The notes: generated from the letters alone by a model not told the origin. A DNA stretch of 6,673 bases from Candidatus Woesearchaeota archaeon (GCA_016203335.1 JACQNA010000031.1:1-6673), one strand, 5' to 3'. Numbered from the stretch's first letter, positions 1-6,270 are shown. Translations and numbers: made by a program.

Positions 1-25
1 AGGGCACACGGCAAGGAGAAAATAA

Positions 26-50
26 TAGCGAATCTCGTTAAGATTCGCTA
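26..50. repeat. Perfect 10-bp hairpin, 5-nt loop
   Basis: Bases 26-35 (TAGCGAATCT) are exactly complementary to 41-50 (AGATTCGCTA) around the loop CGTTA. It lies 1 nt before a second hairpin and just before a short plus-strand ORF. There is no T-run after it, so a standard intrinsic terminator is not obvious. It could be an RNA structure, a protein-binding palindrome or the end of a mobile or repeat unit lying mostly to the left of the window. Confidence 0.8.
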
Positions 51-51
51 A

Positions 52-98
52 ATAGCAAATTGCAAGTAAAATGTTCCAAGAGTTATGCAATTTGCTAT
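52..98. repeat. 13-bp hairpin, 21-nt loop
   Basis: Bases 52-64 (ATAGCAAATTGCA) are exactly complementary to 86-98 (TGCAATTTGCTAT), with 65-85 as the loop. The outer part resembles the preceding hairpin (TAGCGAAT versus TAGCAAAT), so the two may be diverged copies of one palindromic unit. The stem covers the only available start codon (TTG, 60-62) of the 69-aa ORF. Either the structure regulates that start or the ORF is not real. Confidence 0.75.
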
Positions 99-269
99 AA
101 TGTTGTTCTTGAAGATTGGGATCGCCATGCAGCGCCGGGAGTTTTAATTCAAGGGCACACATTTGTAAATCTTCCAAGAGAAACAAAAGCGTATCTGAAT
201 GGCCAACCAACTGAACTTAGGAATGGAGATTATGTAAGATTACATAACGGCCAAGCTTCACAAGAATAA
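60..269 (+). CDS. Doubtful 69-aa hypothetical protein
   Basis: I do not recognise this protein. It is short and soluble, with no signal peptide or membrane segment. The C-terminal half (about residues 30-62) reads as alternating short strands, with a turn around LNGQ and then LRNGDYVRL. That pattern occurs at the ends of several small beta-rich domains (FHA-like, TGS/beta-grasp-like), but no diagnostic residues support a family. The only start in frame is a TTG at 60-62, inside a hairpin stem. The frame is open from 42, after a TAA at 39-41. There is no clear Shine-Dalgarno, only a loose A/T stretch near 18-26. The region is AT-rich compared with the operon it faces. It could be a real small gene, a remnant of a larger one or a chance ORF. 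Confidence 0.35.
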   Translation: MQVKCSKSYAICYNVVLEDWDRHAAPGVLIQGHTFVNLPRETKAYLNGQPTELRNGDYVRLHNGQASQE

Positions 270-351
270 ATCTTTCGGTTTCTATCGTTTAGCCCGAATT
301 CTGAATTAAACATAACAGGACACTGCCCATAAAAGCGGCTCAGGTTCTTCC
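270..351. other. Convergent intergenic gap
   Basis: This gap separates the 3' end of the small plus-strand ORF from the 3' end of the minus-strand operon. I see no gene or strong hairpin. Short T-runs occur on the plus strand around 272-290. On the minus strand a T4 stretch (331-334) follows a GC-rich GAGCCGC. Either might act as a weak archaeal T-rich terminator, but neither is convincing. Confidence 0.4.
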
Positions 352-1323
352 TCATATCCCGAACAATCCCGAGAACAGCGCCTGCAGCACCGTACGCACC
401 GCGAAATACGCTGAGAGGGAGAGCACCAGCAGGATCAGGATGTACCGTATCCCCTCCCGCTCCTTTCCCTTGCTGATCAGCCCGAGCACCAATGACCCCA
501 GCACAACGGAAGTCACCAGCGAGAGCAGGGTATACTGGACAATGAAGCTGCTGCTCACCTGGATGCCCGAGACCGATATCGGGATCCGCGCGCTCACCTC
601 CGGCGGGATAAACACCGCGTTCAGGTTTGCGGAAATCACGTCCACAAGGATGGACGAGAGCGCAAACAGCACTGGCGCTCCTATCCCCAGCGCAGCGAAG
701 ATGAATATCACATACATCTGCACCGAGCTCCTGATTTTCTTGTCAACCAGGTCCTGGTTGCGCAGGTCAGCGGCGTTCTGCTCCAGCAGGCTGGCAAGCT
801 CTCCTCCGGAGCGCAGCCCGCTCACAATCAGGGAAATAGTCCTGTCCAGGATGTCTGATCTTACCCTGGCGGTGATTTCCTTGAGCGCCTCGCTGATCTC
901 CCTTCCGGTAGCGATCTCTTTCCCTGCCTTGTTCAGCTCGTCGGCAAGCGGCCCGAATTCGGGGCGTGCAGAGAGCAATAATGCCCGGTCTGTTGTCAGC
1001 CCCGCGCGCAGGTTTGATGCCATGAGCTGGAGCGCGTCAGGCAGCACCATCTCAATGTACCGCGCCTTTTTGCCGATGCTGAGCGCCAGCAGGGTATACA
1101 CCACCACCTCAATGCTGATGAATACGATGATAAAATACAGCACCGGATTCAGGCGGAACAGCACCCACAGGTTCCATGCCACCACCAGCCCGGCCGCCAG
1201 CCCGAAGATGAGGATGAACCCGATAAACGTGTCTGCCCGTGTCCGCACATCAGCATACGCCAGCAGCCGCTGGATATGCCGCCGGGCGCGTTCCGGCACC
1301 AGATATGCGAAAAACCGGTACAT
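352..1323 (-). CDS. T2SSF/TadC-type platform protein, second copy
   Basis: This is an inner-membrane platform protein of the type II secretion F (GspF/PilC/FlaJ/TadC) family. In that family it anchors the assembly ATPase and transmits its motion to pilin-like subunits. Predicted membrane segments are at residues about 33-56, 60-83, 203-228, 260-284 and 292-316. The cytoplasmic T2SSF helical bundle lies at about 93-200, with the family-like stretches LRAGLTTDRALLLSA (105-119) and ISLIVSGLRSGGELASLLE (163-181). It has one T2SSF domain, where archaeal FlaJ usually has two. The ATG abuts the TAG of the preceding gene with no spacer and has no clear Shine-Dalgarno, so translational coupling is likely. 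It is the last gene of the operon. The family call is firm; the secreted or assembled substrate is unknown. Confidence 0.9.
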   Translation of the reverse strand: MYRFFAYLVPERARRHIQRLLAYADVRTRADTFIGFILIFGLAAGLVVAWNLWVLFRLNPVLYFIIVFISIEVVVYTLLALSIGKKARYIEMVLPDALQLMASNLRAGLTTDRALLLSARPEFGPLADELNKAGKEIATGREISEALKEITARVRSDILDRTISLIVSGLRSGGELASLLEQNAADLRNQDLVDKKIRSSVQMYVIFIFAALGIGAPVLFALSSILVDVISANLNAVFIPPEVSARIPISVSGIQVSSSFIVQYTLLSLVTSVVLGSLVLGLISKGKEREGIRYILILLVLSLSAYFAVRTVLQALFSGLFGI

Positions 1324-2211
1324 CTAGGCCCCCAGCAGGTTCGGCCGCTTTGTCTTGATGATGCCGAGGAACATGATCTGGAAAAAGGTGACAGCCCCAT
1401 ACAGCGCAAAGAAGATGACCTTCGTGAGAAATTCAGAAGCGGAAAAAAACGAAAGGATCATGATCAGGAACGTCATGCCGAGCGACGGCAGGATAACCAC
1501 CATGATCATGTAGAACATGGCGAGCGGATTGAGCTGCGAGCCGTACCTCTGGATCTCAATCACCTGCTCCTGCGAGAGGGCATTGATGGCCTGCTGGATG
1601 ATGGTGCTGATCTCCGCTCCTGACTTCATCCCGTTGGCGATCTGCCAGATTGCCCTGCGAAAAAACAGGGAAGGATTGTTTGCTGCCATCTCTTCCAGCA
1701 CCTCCACTTGAGATGCCCCGGTATTGATTTTTCGCACCGCTTTCCTGAATTCAGAGGATATCTCCCCATACTTCTCCGTGGATATCACGACCAGCACATC
1801 AAAGAGTGGCACGCCGGAATTGAGCTGGATGAAGATTGTCCGCAGGCTGGGAAGCAGGTTCCGCTCCAGGTCGCGCACCCGCCGCATGATCTGCACTTTA
1901 GGATAAAGTATCCCCTGGAAAAAGAAGTAGAGCGCCAGTACCCCGGAACCACCCAATGCAATGGGCAGCCAGAGCCGGGCATGGAAGCTGAAGAGCACAA
2001 ATCCGGAAACAGCAGCCAGCATGACAAATGAGAGCAGGCTGGAGCAGAGCACAACCGCAATGTATTCCCGCGCCTTGATCTTCATGTTCGCCTGCTCCAG
2101 GTTCAGCTCCAGATCAAAAAAGAATGGCCGGACAATCTCTGCTGCCCAGGTAAAATAGCCCGCGCCCTTCTGCAGGATGCTCCAGGGAAGGAATGCATAA
2201 GGGATGTTCAT
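1324..2211 (-). CDS. T2SSF/TadC-type platform protein, first copy
   Basis: This is another single-domain T2SSF membrane platform protein, probable partner of the following 323-aa paralogue and of the upstream ATPase. Membrane segments are at residues about 50-75, 82-103, 228-256 and 261-285. The cytoplasmic T2SSF bundle at about 117-222 contains LNSGVPLFDVLVVIS (130-144) and IANGMKSGAEISTIIQQ (191-207), the Gly-x-x-Gly-centred pattern of the family. The N-terminal 48 residues are amphipathic and may contact the ATPase. The start is well supported: ATG at 2209-2211 has GGAG (2220-2223) 8 nt upstream, 13 nt after the ATPase stop. With its neighbour it forms a TadB/TadC-like pair replacing one two-repeat FlaJ. 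The family call is firm; which one acts as TadB or TadC cannot be told here. Confidence 0.9.
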   Translation of the reverse strand: MNIPYAFLPWSILQKGAGYFTWAAEIVRPFFFDLELNLEQANMKIKAREYIAVVLCSSLLSFVMLAAVSGFVLFSFHARLWLPIALGGSGVLALYFFFQGILYPKVQIMRRVRDLERNLLPSLRTIFIQLNSGVPLFDVLVVISTEKYGEISSEFRKAVRKINTGASQVEVLEEMAANNPSLFFRRAIWQIANGMKSGAEISTIIQQAINALSQEQVIEIQRYGSQLNPLAMFYMIMVVILPSLGMTFLIMILSFFSASEFLTKVIFFALYGAVTFFQIMFLGIIKTKRPNLLGA

Positions 2212-2219
2212 GCTCGTTT

Positions 2220-2223
2220 CTCC
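2220..2223 (-). promoter_or_regulatory. Ribosome binding site of the 295-aa platform gene
   Basis: GGAG on the minus strand lies in the 13-nt gap after the ATPase stop, 8 nt before the ATG at 2211. It fixes that start codon and supports independent initiation within the operon. Confidence 0.6.
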
Positions 2224-2224
2224 G

Positions 2225-3706
2225 TTATTTCCCCTTTATGTGCGCCCGTACGCTCCCCGGGTCCAGGTAATAGTCGTTCATGACCTTGCCGATCTCGTGC
2301 ACGCTCCGTATATTCTTCTTCACCAGATGCTCCAATATCCTTTTCCGCTCCGCAAGATCATCAGCAATCTCCTTCTGGCTCATTCCCGTATCCCTGCTCA
2401 GCCGCTCAAACAGCTTGAGAGCAGTATCATGCGCAACAATAGTGTCTGTTCCCGGCTTCCACCGGTACAGGATATTCGGCTTGACCGAGACTTTGCCCTG
2501 CTCCTCGCTTACGATGAACTCTCCAATCTGGTACACCCTTCTGATTCCCTTCCGCCGGTCGCGGAACAGCACGATGTTCAGGCCAACAGCATCCAGCAGG
2601 TTCGGCGCGATATTGATGGGCGGATAGATCAGGCGCTGGATGGTCTGCTGGATCGTGTCTGCATGCACGGTCGCATAGACGCTATGTCCGGTATGCATGG
2701 CCTCGAACGCCACCTCTGCATCCCTCCCTCTCCTCACCTCGCCCAGCACCACCCGGTCAGGCCGCATACGGAGCGCGTTCACCAGCAAATCCAGCATCGT
2801 GACCTCGCCCTTGCCCTCAGGATTCGGCAGCCGGGTGATCAGGGGCGTCCAATACAGGAATTCCGGAAGCTGCAGCTCTCTCGTGTCCTCAATCGAGATG
2901 ATGCGCTGGTTCGGCGGGATAAACGGCATGCAGACATTCAAAAAAGAGGTCTTTCCCGAGCCTGTTCCGCCGGAAACCAGCACGGACATCTCATACTGGA
3001 GCGCCATCCAGATGAGGCTGAAGAGCTCCGCGCTGCAGGTATTGTTCTTGATGAAATCAGTCACTGTCCAGGGATCGCCGGCAAACTTCCGGATCGTGAG
3101 CGAGCTTCCCTTTGTCGCAATCGGGTAGAGGACCGCGTTTGCCCGGTCGCCGGTGACAAGATGCGCGTCCAGCAGCGGCGTCAGGGTAGTGATCTGCCTG
3201 CCCACCCTGCGTGCGATGATGCTCGCATAGTTCTGCAGCTGGGACTCGCTCGCCACGCTGATATTGGTGAGCAGCCAGCCGTATTTCTTGTGGTATACCC
3301 GCACCGGCTCATCAGCAGAATTGACGATGATCTCCTCCAGATAAGGATCAGTCAGCAGGAACTCGATCTTGCCCAGGCCGAGCATCTCATGGAGCAGCGT
3401 TCCTACCAGATAGTCCCGGGTGGACTCATTGATATGCGGAAGCTTCTCAGTGATGAGCTGCGTGCTCTTCTCCTTGAATTTCTCCTTGAGCTTCAGCACG
3501 ACCTTGGGGTCCAGGATCTCCTGCCCGCTCACCTGGATCTCGGTGATCAGGTGCCTGCGGATGTCATTGATAAGCGCCTGAGTTGCGGGCGCCCATTCCG
3601 GCACGATGATGCGGTAGCCGGGCAATGCCCCCTGCTCCTGGCTAATCACTACCTCTATCTTCAGGGCATCGCTCTGCACCGCATACTTCTCGATGCTCTC
3701 AGCCAT
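2225..3706 (-). CDS. Type II/IV secretion system ATPase (FlaI/GspE/TadA-like)
   Basis: This cytoplasmic hexameric ATPase would power assembly or retraction of pilin-like filaments or secretion, docking on the T2SSF proteins encoded just downstream. All hallmark motifs are present in order: Walker A GGTGSGKT at residues 246-253 (Lys252), Asp box IEDTREL at 272-278 (Glu273, Asp274), Walker B region around RPDRVVLGEVR at 315-325 (Glu323), and His box HTGHSVYATVHAD at 338-350 (His341, His348). An N-terminal alpha/beta domain spans about 90-210, preceded by a roughly 90-residue family-variable head. The C-terminal helical region (about 425-485) is like that of archaeal GspE-family proteins. Length fits the archaeal family. 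The ATG overlaps the upstream gene by 8 nt and has GGTGA plus GGAG just upstream. The catalytic machinery looks intact. Whether it serves a pilus or a secretion device cannot be decided from this window. Confidence 0.95.
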   Translation of the reverse strand: MAESIEKYAVQSDALKIEVVISQEQGALPGYRIIVPEWAPATQALINDIRRHLITEIQVSGQEILDPKVVLKLKEKFKEKSTQLITEKLPHINESTRDYLVGTLLHEMLGLGKIEFLLTDPYLEEIIVNSADEPVRVYHKKYGWLLTNISVASESQLQNYASIIARRVGRQITTLTPLLDAHLVTGDRANAVLYPIATKGSSLTIRKFAGDPWTVTDFIKNNTCSAELFSLIWMALQYEMSVLVSGGTGSGKTSFLNVCMPFIPPNQRIISIEDTRELQLPEFLYWTPLITRLPNPEGKGEVTMLDLLVNALRMRPDRVVLGEVRRGRDAEVAFEAMHTGHSVYATVHADTIQQTIQRLIYPPINIAPNLLDAVGLNIVLFRDRRKGIRRVYQIGEFIVSEEQGKVSVKPNILYRWKPGTDTIVAHDTALKLFERLSRDTGMSQKEIADDLAERKRILEHLVKKNIRSVHEIGKVMNDYYLDPGSVRAHIKGK

Positions 3707-4409
3707 GCTCCTTCACCCTGAGCTCAGGATCGCCGAATGCAGGATAGTGGATGCTAATCAGGCCACTGTCCTCTAAAATAGCTGCCCACTCCTCACCCTT
3801 CTTCCGGTCGATCGAGAACATCTTCATGACCTCGCCCAGCCTCACGCTCTGCTTCTGCTGCACCATCTCATACAGCTTATCCAGGTCAGTCTGGTACTCC
3901 TTTTTTGCAGCAGCAGGCGGAGCAAATATCCTCTTCACCCGCTGCACCACCTGCTTCCCGCTTTTCAGATAGAAGATAACAAGTATGATGGTGGCGGTGA
4001 TCAGCCCGGCAAGAACCCAGTACCAGACGCCGAGTGCAATATGCCTTTTCCGCAGCACCACCGCAAGGATAATGCTGAGCACAATGATCGTGAACACGCT
4101 GTTCAGCATCAGCTTCATGAAGAACCGCTGCCTGGCAGCATCAATAGGAGCAGGAGCGCCTTTTTCTGCAGGAGCCTTCTGTGGCTTTTGTGGTGCAGCG
4201 AGGGCAGGCTGCGCAGCCCTTTTCGCCATTTTCTTCCCCCAGAGCCGGGCAAGCAGGGCGCTGAGCGCAGATTTCTTCTGTTTTGCGTTCTTCTCTGCAG
4301 CCTGTTTCTTCCTGGCCTGCTCAGCAGCTTTCTTCCTTAACTTCTCCGCAAGCAGCCTTGCCTTCTCTTTCTGTTTCCGCAGTTCCGCTACCCTCTTGAG
4401 CAATCCCAT
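3699..4409 (-). CDS. Lys/Ala-rich two-TM protein with C-terminal winged-helix-like domain
   Basis: This is an accessory membrane protein of the secretion operon; its function is unproven. Residues 4-47 are a highly charged Lys/Ala/Glu/Gln helix, probably coiled coil. Residues about 65-90 are an Ala/Pro/Lys-rich linker. Membrane helices lie at about 100-119 and 125-148, with the short basic turn RKRH between them. The C-terminal region (about 172-232) looks like a small winged-helix fold: LDKLYEMVQQKQSVRLGEVMK, then SIDRKKGEEWAAILEDSGLI, then a strand-like IHYPAFGDPELRV wing. From memory, similar domains recur in uncultivated-archaeal secretion loci, but I cannot verify this here. Both ends should be cytoplasmic, given two TMs and basic flanks. 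ATG 4407-4409 lies 11 nt after the previous stop, with a weak GGGATGG upstream. The wing could bind protein rather than DNA. Confidence 0.8.
   Translation of the reverse strand: MGLLKRVAELRKQKEKARLLAEKLRKKAAEQARKKQAAEKNAKQKKSALSALLARLWGKKMAKRAAQPALAAPQKPQKAPAEKGAPAPIDAARQRFFMKLMLNSVFTIIVLSIILAVVLRKRHIALGVWYWVLAGLITATIILVIFYLKSGKQVVQRVKRIFAPPAAAKKEYQTDLDKLYEMVQQKQSVRLGEVMKMFSIDRKKGEEWAAILEDSGLISIHYPAFGDPELRVKEHG
3708..3718 (-). promoter_or_regulatory. Ribosome binding site of the ATPase gene
   Basis: The minus-strand run GGGTGAAGGAG lies inside the 3' end of the 236-aa gene. It combines GGTGA (3713-3717, 6 nt before the ATG) with a closer GGAG (3708-3711). GGTGA matches the archaeal anti-Shine-Dalgarno core and supports the overlapping ATG at 3706. 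Confidence 0.6.
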
Positions 4410-4420
4410 AAATCCATCCC

Positions 4421-4852
4421 TTACGTAATCCGGTGCTTCTCCATCACTCTCTTATATAACCTAAACTCCCGCGAGCCTGCAAACCGCTCAATCTCTGCAT
4501 CAGGCAGCTTTGCCAGCAGCCCGTCAGCAATCCGCAGCGCCTGGACATCCTCCCGCGCCCCTACCTCCATCGCCTGGAGCCTTGCCTTGAGCAGCATGCG
4601 CTCCTTCCGCCACCCCTCTGCTTCCTGTTTCCCGCGCTTCCCCTGCAAATCCTCGATAATTGCAATGATAAATATGATCCCCAGCAGCGTGAACATGATC
4701 ATCACCAGGTACTGCCAGAAGAACGGGAATTCAACCGGATATTGCTCCAGCATAAAGAAGATGAGGGAAACTATCGCAGCGCCAGTCGCCACTATCGTCG
4801 CAAGGCGGTATGCCTGCCTCTGCTTCTGCGAGCCCCTCTTTTTTCGCTTCAC
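4421..4852 (-). CDS. Small two-TM protein, first gene of the secretion operon
   Basis: This is a 143-aa membrane protein of unknown function. A basic N-terminus (KRKKRGSQKQR) precedes membrane helices at about 17-34 and 47-67, joined by the loop EQYPVEFPFF. A charged helical, probably coiled-coil segment follows at about 70-105, then a conserved-looking tail (about 113-141: LAKLPDAEIERFAGSREF, then RLYKRVMEKH) that reads as a short helical bundle or peptide-docking tail. Both termini are predicted cytoplasmic by the positive-inside rule. The start is GTG (4850-4852): the next in-frame codon upstream that matters is a TAG at 4874-4876, and no ATG lies between. A TATA-like box centred near 4880 puts the transcript start at about the GTG, so the mRNA is probably leaderless. 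Its role in the machine is inferred from operon position only. Confidence 0.8.
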   Translation of the reverse strand: MKRKKRGSQKQRQAYRLATIVATGAAIVSLIFFMLEQYPVEFPFFWQYLVMIMFTLLGIIFIIAIIEDLQGKRGKQEAEGWRKERMLLKARLQAMEVGAREDVQALRIADGLLAKLPDAEIERFAGSREFRLYKRVMEKHRIT

Positions 4853-4874
4853 AGCAATAACCAGGGATGCCCTC

Positions 4875-4884
4875 TATTTAAATA
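4875..4884 (-). promoter_or_regulatory. Archaeal TATA box for the secretion operon
   Basis: TATTTAAATA is a perfect palindrome of A and T, centred about 27 nt upstream of the GTG at 4852. Transcription would start within a few nt of the start codon. Being palindromic, its direction depends on flanking BRE sequence, which is not distinctive here. Plus-strand use is possible but no gene begins about 25 nt to its right. Confidence 0.6.
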
Positions 4885-4923
4885 TTGCTCTTGCGGAAGG
4901 CGCCAAAAACCAAGAGGACAGAC

Positions 4924-4940
4924 CAAAGAAACATTTATAC
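4924..4940 (+). promoter_or_regulatory. Upstream BRE/TATA-like promoter element
   Basis: CAAAGAAAC followed by ATTTATAC has the purine/A-rich BRE plus TATA layout of an archaeal promoter. It predicts a start near 4962, giving a roughly 55-nt leader ahead of the 391-aa gene, or a short separate RNA. It closely resembles the proximal promoter at 4977-4997 and may be a duplicate. Confidence 0.45.
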
Positions 4941-4986
4941 AAGCCAATCTATCAAAGACAATACTACACAATCAAGCAAAGAAAAC
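4924..4986 (+). repeat. Three CAAAGA(A/C)A boxes in the divergent promoter region
   Basis: Similar boxes begin at 4924 (CAAAGAAAC), 4953 (CAAAGACAA) and 4977 (CAAAGAAAAC), spaced 29 and 24 bp apart. The first and third lie directly before TATA-like sequences and so double as BREs; the middle one precedes only ATACTACAC. They could be regulator sites, duplicated promoters or the chance result of A-rich sequence. Confidence 0.35.
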
Positions 4987-4997
4987 TATTTATATAC
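4977..4997 (+). promoter_or_regulatory. Proximal BRE/TATA promoter of the 391-aa gene
   Basis: CAAAGAAAAC (4977-4986) is followed by TATTTATATAC (4987-4997). The TATA centre is about 25 nt before the ATG at 5017, which predicts a leaderless transcript and supports that start over the internal ATG at 5044. Confidence 0.65.
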
Positions 4998-5016
4998 ATA
5001 CCCCTAAAGGAAACAA

Positions 5017-6192
5017 ATGCCAGAAGACCCGCATGTCCTGCCTATGTCGGAAGGGTTATATTGCCCGGTAATATATGCCGGTCAAGGTGCTCTATTACAC
5101 ACTAACCAGATTATTGATGTTAGAGGAAGCGCTAATAAAGCATATACATTAGATGTGGTACTTACCATTGTAGGCGAGCATGTACCAGGACAGACCATTC
5201 AGATAATGCAGCTTGGCGATGTCCCCCAAGGTAGCGTCCAGAACATCTGTGATTATCTTGGTCATGCAGAAAAAATATTGCGCGCAGAAACACACGAAAC
5301 ATATAACCGAATTACCAATAGGGCACATGAGGGTATAGACCATGTAGTCTCTGATGCTCTGAAGCGTGTTCATTTTTCTATAAGTGATTTTAAATTAGAG
5401 CAATCAACTGCCCGTATCTCTCTCCCGCATCCTATACAACATGGCAGGAAGCGCGCAGCGCTTAAGGATAAGCCTGTGTTCTTAACAGATCCCGGCTATG
5501 TGGCGGTGGATATGCATCATGATAACTATAATGTTTGCGATTCATTACGTTTTTCCGTTATCCGGATAACAATAGGCGATGCTGCACAAGGCAGGAAGAA
5601 GCCATCTCGTTTCCTTGCTCGTGTAGGGTATTCTGTTGCAGTTCCGTATGGTACCTGTGATCTTTGGGGCTCACCTGCTGAAAATTATGTTATAGTGTTT
5701 GGGCCGTCAAGAGCGAGAGGAGTGTTGACAGATTATCAGGGCACATCTGCTTCCGTAAATGATATTATCAAGCAGATAAATATAGCTCCTTATACAAACG
5801 CGCATGCACATTTTGGCCAGAATGTGCCCTTTTATATGGTGATGCCAAATTCACAAGCCATCCTGAGTCATAAAGTAGTAGACAATGACTGCACCACCGG
5901 ACAATTCTGGATAAACGCAACACACCCTTTTGAGTCAAATACCATAACACACATCCAAATTGTACCAACTAGGACACATGGGTTTCTGTTTAGATACAAC
6001 AGGACACCAAATAAGGAGGACATGGAAGGTAGGTATCTTACTGATCTTGTAGGAGAAAGATTACGTAAACGAGTAGGTGATCTTTTAACAGATATGTTTG
6101 CTATAATCATTGCTTATCTACGTGATTCGGAGGGAACAAAGCGCATACTGCACAAGCAGCTACCTCATTCTTCGGAAACGCCGCAACCCTAA
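5017..6192 (+). CDS. Hypothetical 391-aa soluble protein, family not recognised
   Basis: I do not recognise this protein. It shows no signal peptide and no confident membrane segment; FAIIIAYL at about 361-368 is too short and sits in a helix. Apparent layout: strands at about 42-52 and 60-66, two helices at about 72-90 and 98-116, strands at about 117-137, a basic loop (142-152), strands at about 160-166, 176-187, 198-209 and 222-228, a helix at about 245-254, strands around 270-284 and 307-327, and a C-terminal helix at about 335-370. Cysteines are at 16, 78, 174, 214 and 292, with no CxxC pair. His is frequent, including HAHFG at 262-266. Codons are more AT-rich than in the operon. The ATG at 5017 fits the TATA box 25 nt upstream; ATG at 5044 is the alternative. 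It is a good-quality long ORF transcribed divergently from the secretion operon, and its function is unknown. Confidence 0.8.
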   Translation: MPEDPHVLPMSEGLYCPVIYAGQGALLHTNQIIDVRGSANKAYTLDVVLTIVGEHVPGQTIQIMQLGDVPQGSVQNICDYLGHAEKILRAETHETYNRITNRAHEGIDHVVSDALKRVHFSISDFKLEQSTARISLPHPIQHGRKRAALKDKPVFLTDPGYVAVDMHHDNYNVCDSLRFSVIRITIGDAAQGRKKPSRFLARVGYSVAVPYGTCDLWGSPAENYVIVFGPSRARGVLTDYQGTSASVNDIIKQINIAPYTNAHAHFGQNVPFYMVMPNSQAILSHKVVDNDCTTGQFWINATHPFESNTITHIQIVPTRTHGFLFRYNRTPNKEDMEGRYLTDLVGERLRKRVGDLLTDMFAIIIAYLRDSEGTKRILHKQLPHSSETPQP

Positions 6193-6270
6193 ACTTTAGT
6201 GCTCGGGTAGCCAAGAACCCTGCGGGTTGAGCCAGAGCGAAACTCGTAGTAGCGCACCTTCACGCAACGC
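6193..6270. other. Convergent gap with small hairpins
   Basis: This gap lies between the ends of the 391-aa gene and the zinc-finger gene. AACCC/GGGTT (6216-6220 with 6224-6228, loop TGC) forms a hairpin, enclosed by GCTC/GAGC (6201-6204 with 6229-6232). A shorter GAG/CTC hairpin (6235-6237 with 6243-6245) follows, and GTGC (6199-6202) could close against GCAC (6254-6257). No T-run accompanies them, so this is not a textbook terminator. No complete tRNA fold was found. Confidence 0.35.

Noticed and set aside
1..51. Tail of a gene entering from the left (frame ending TAA at 49-51)
   Set aside because: All three plus-strand frames are open from the edge for a short way (stops at 23-25, 39-41 and 49-51), so no frame can be preferred. 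The third would end inside a perfect hairpin.
440..1327. 295-aa open frame on the plus strand opposite the second T2SSF gene
   Set aside because: It is Ser/Arg/Thr-rich low-quality protein with no domain, antisense to a clear membrane protein gene.
2204..3721. 505-aa open frame on the plus strand opposite the ATPase gene
   Set aside because: It mirrors the ATPase gene, which has all catalytic motifs. The antisense translation is rich in Arg, His, Leu and Pro with no recognisable domain, typical of a shadow frame in GC-rich coding DNA.
4587..5105. 172-aa plus-strand frame spanning the operon promoter
   Set aside because: It runs antisense through the 143-aa gene and across both divergent promoters, and has no recognisable domain.
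6199..6257. tRNA or tRNA half (GGGTAGCCAAG resembles a class II tRNA D-arm region)
   Set aside because: No anticodon stem, no proper T-arm with a TTCRA loop and no 7-bp acceptor stem could be assembled on either strand.
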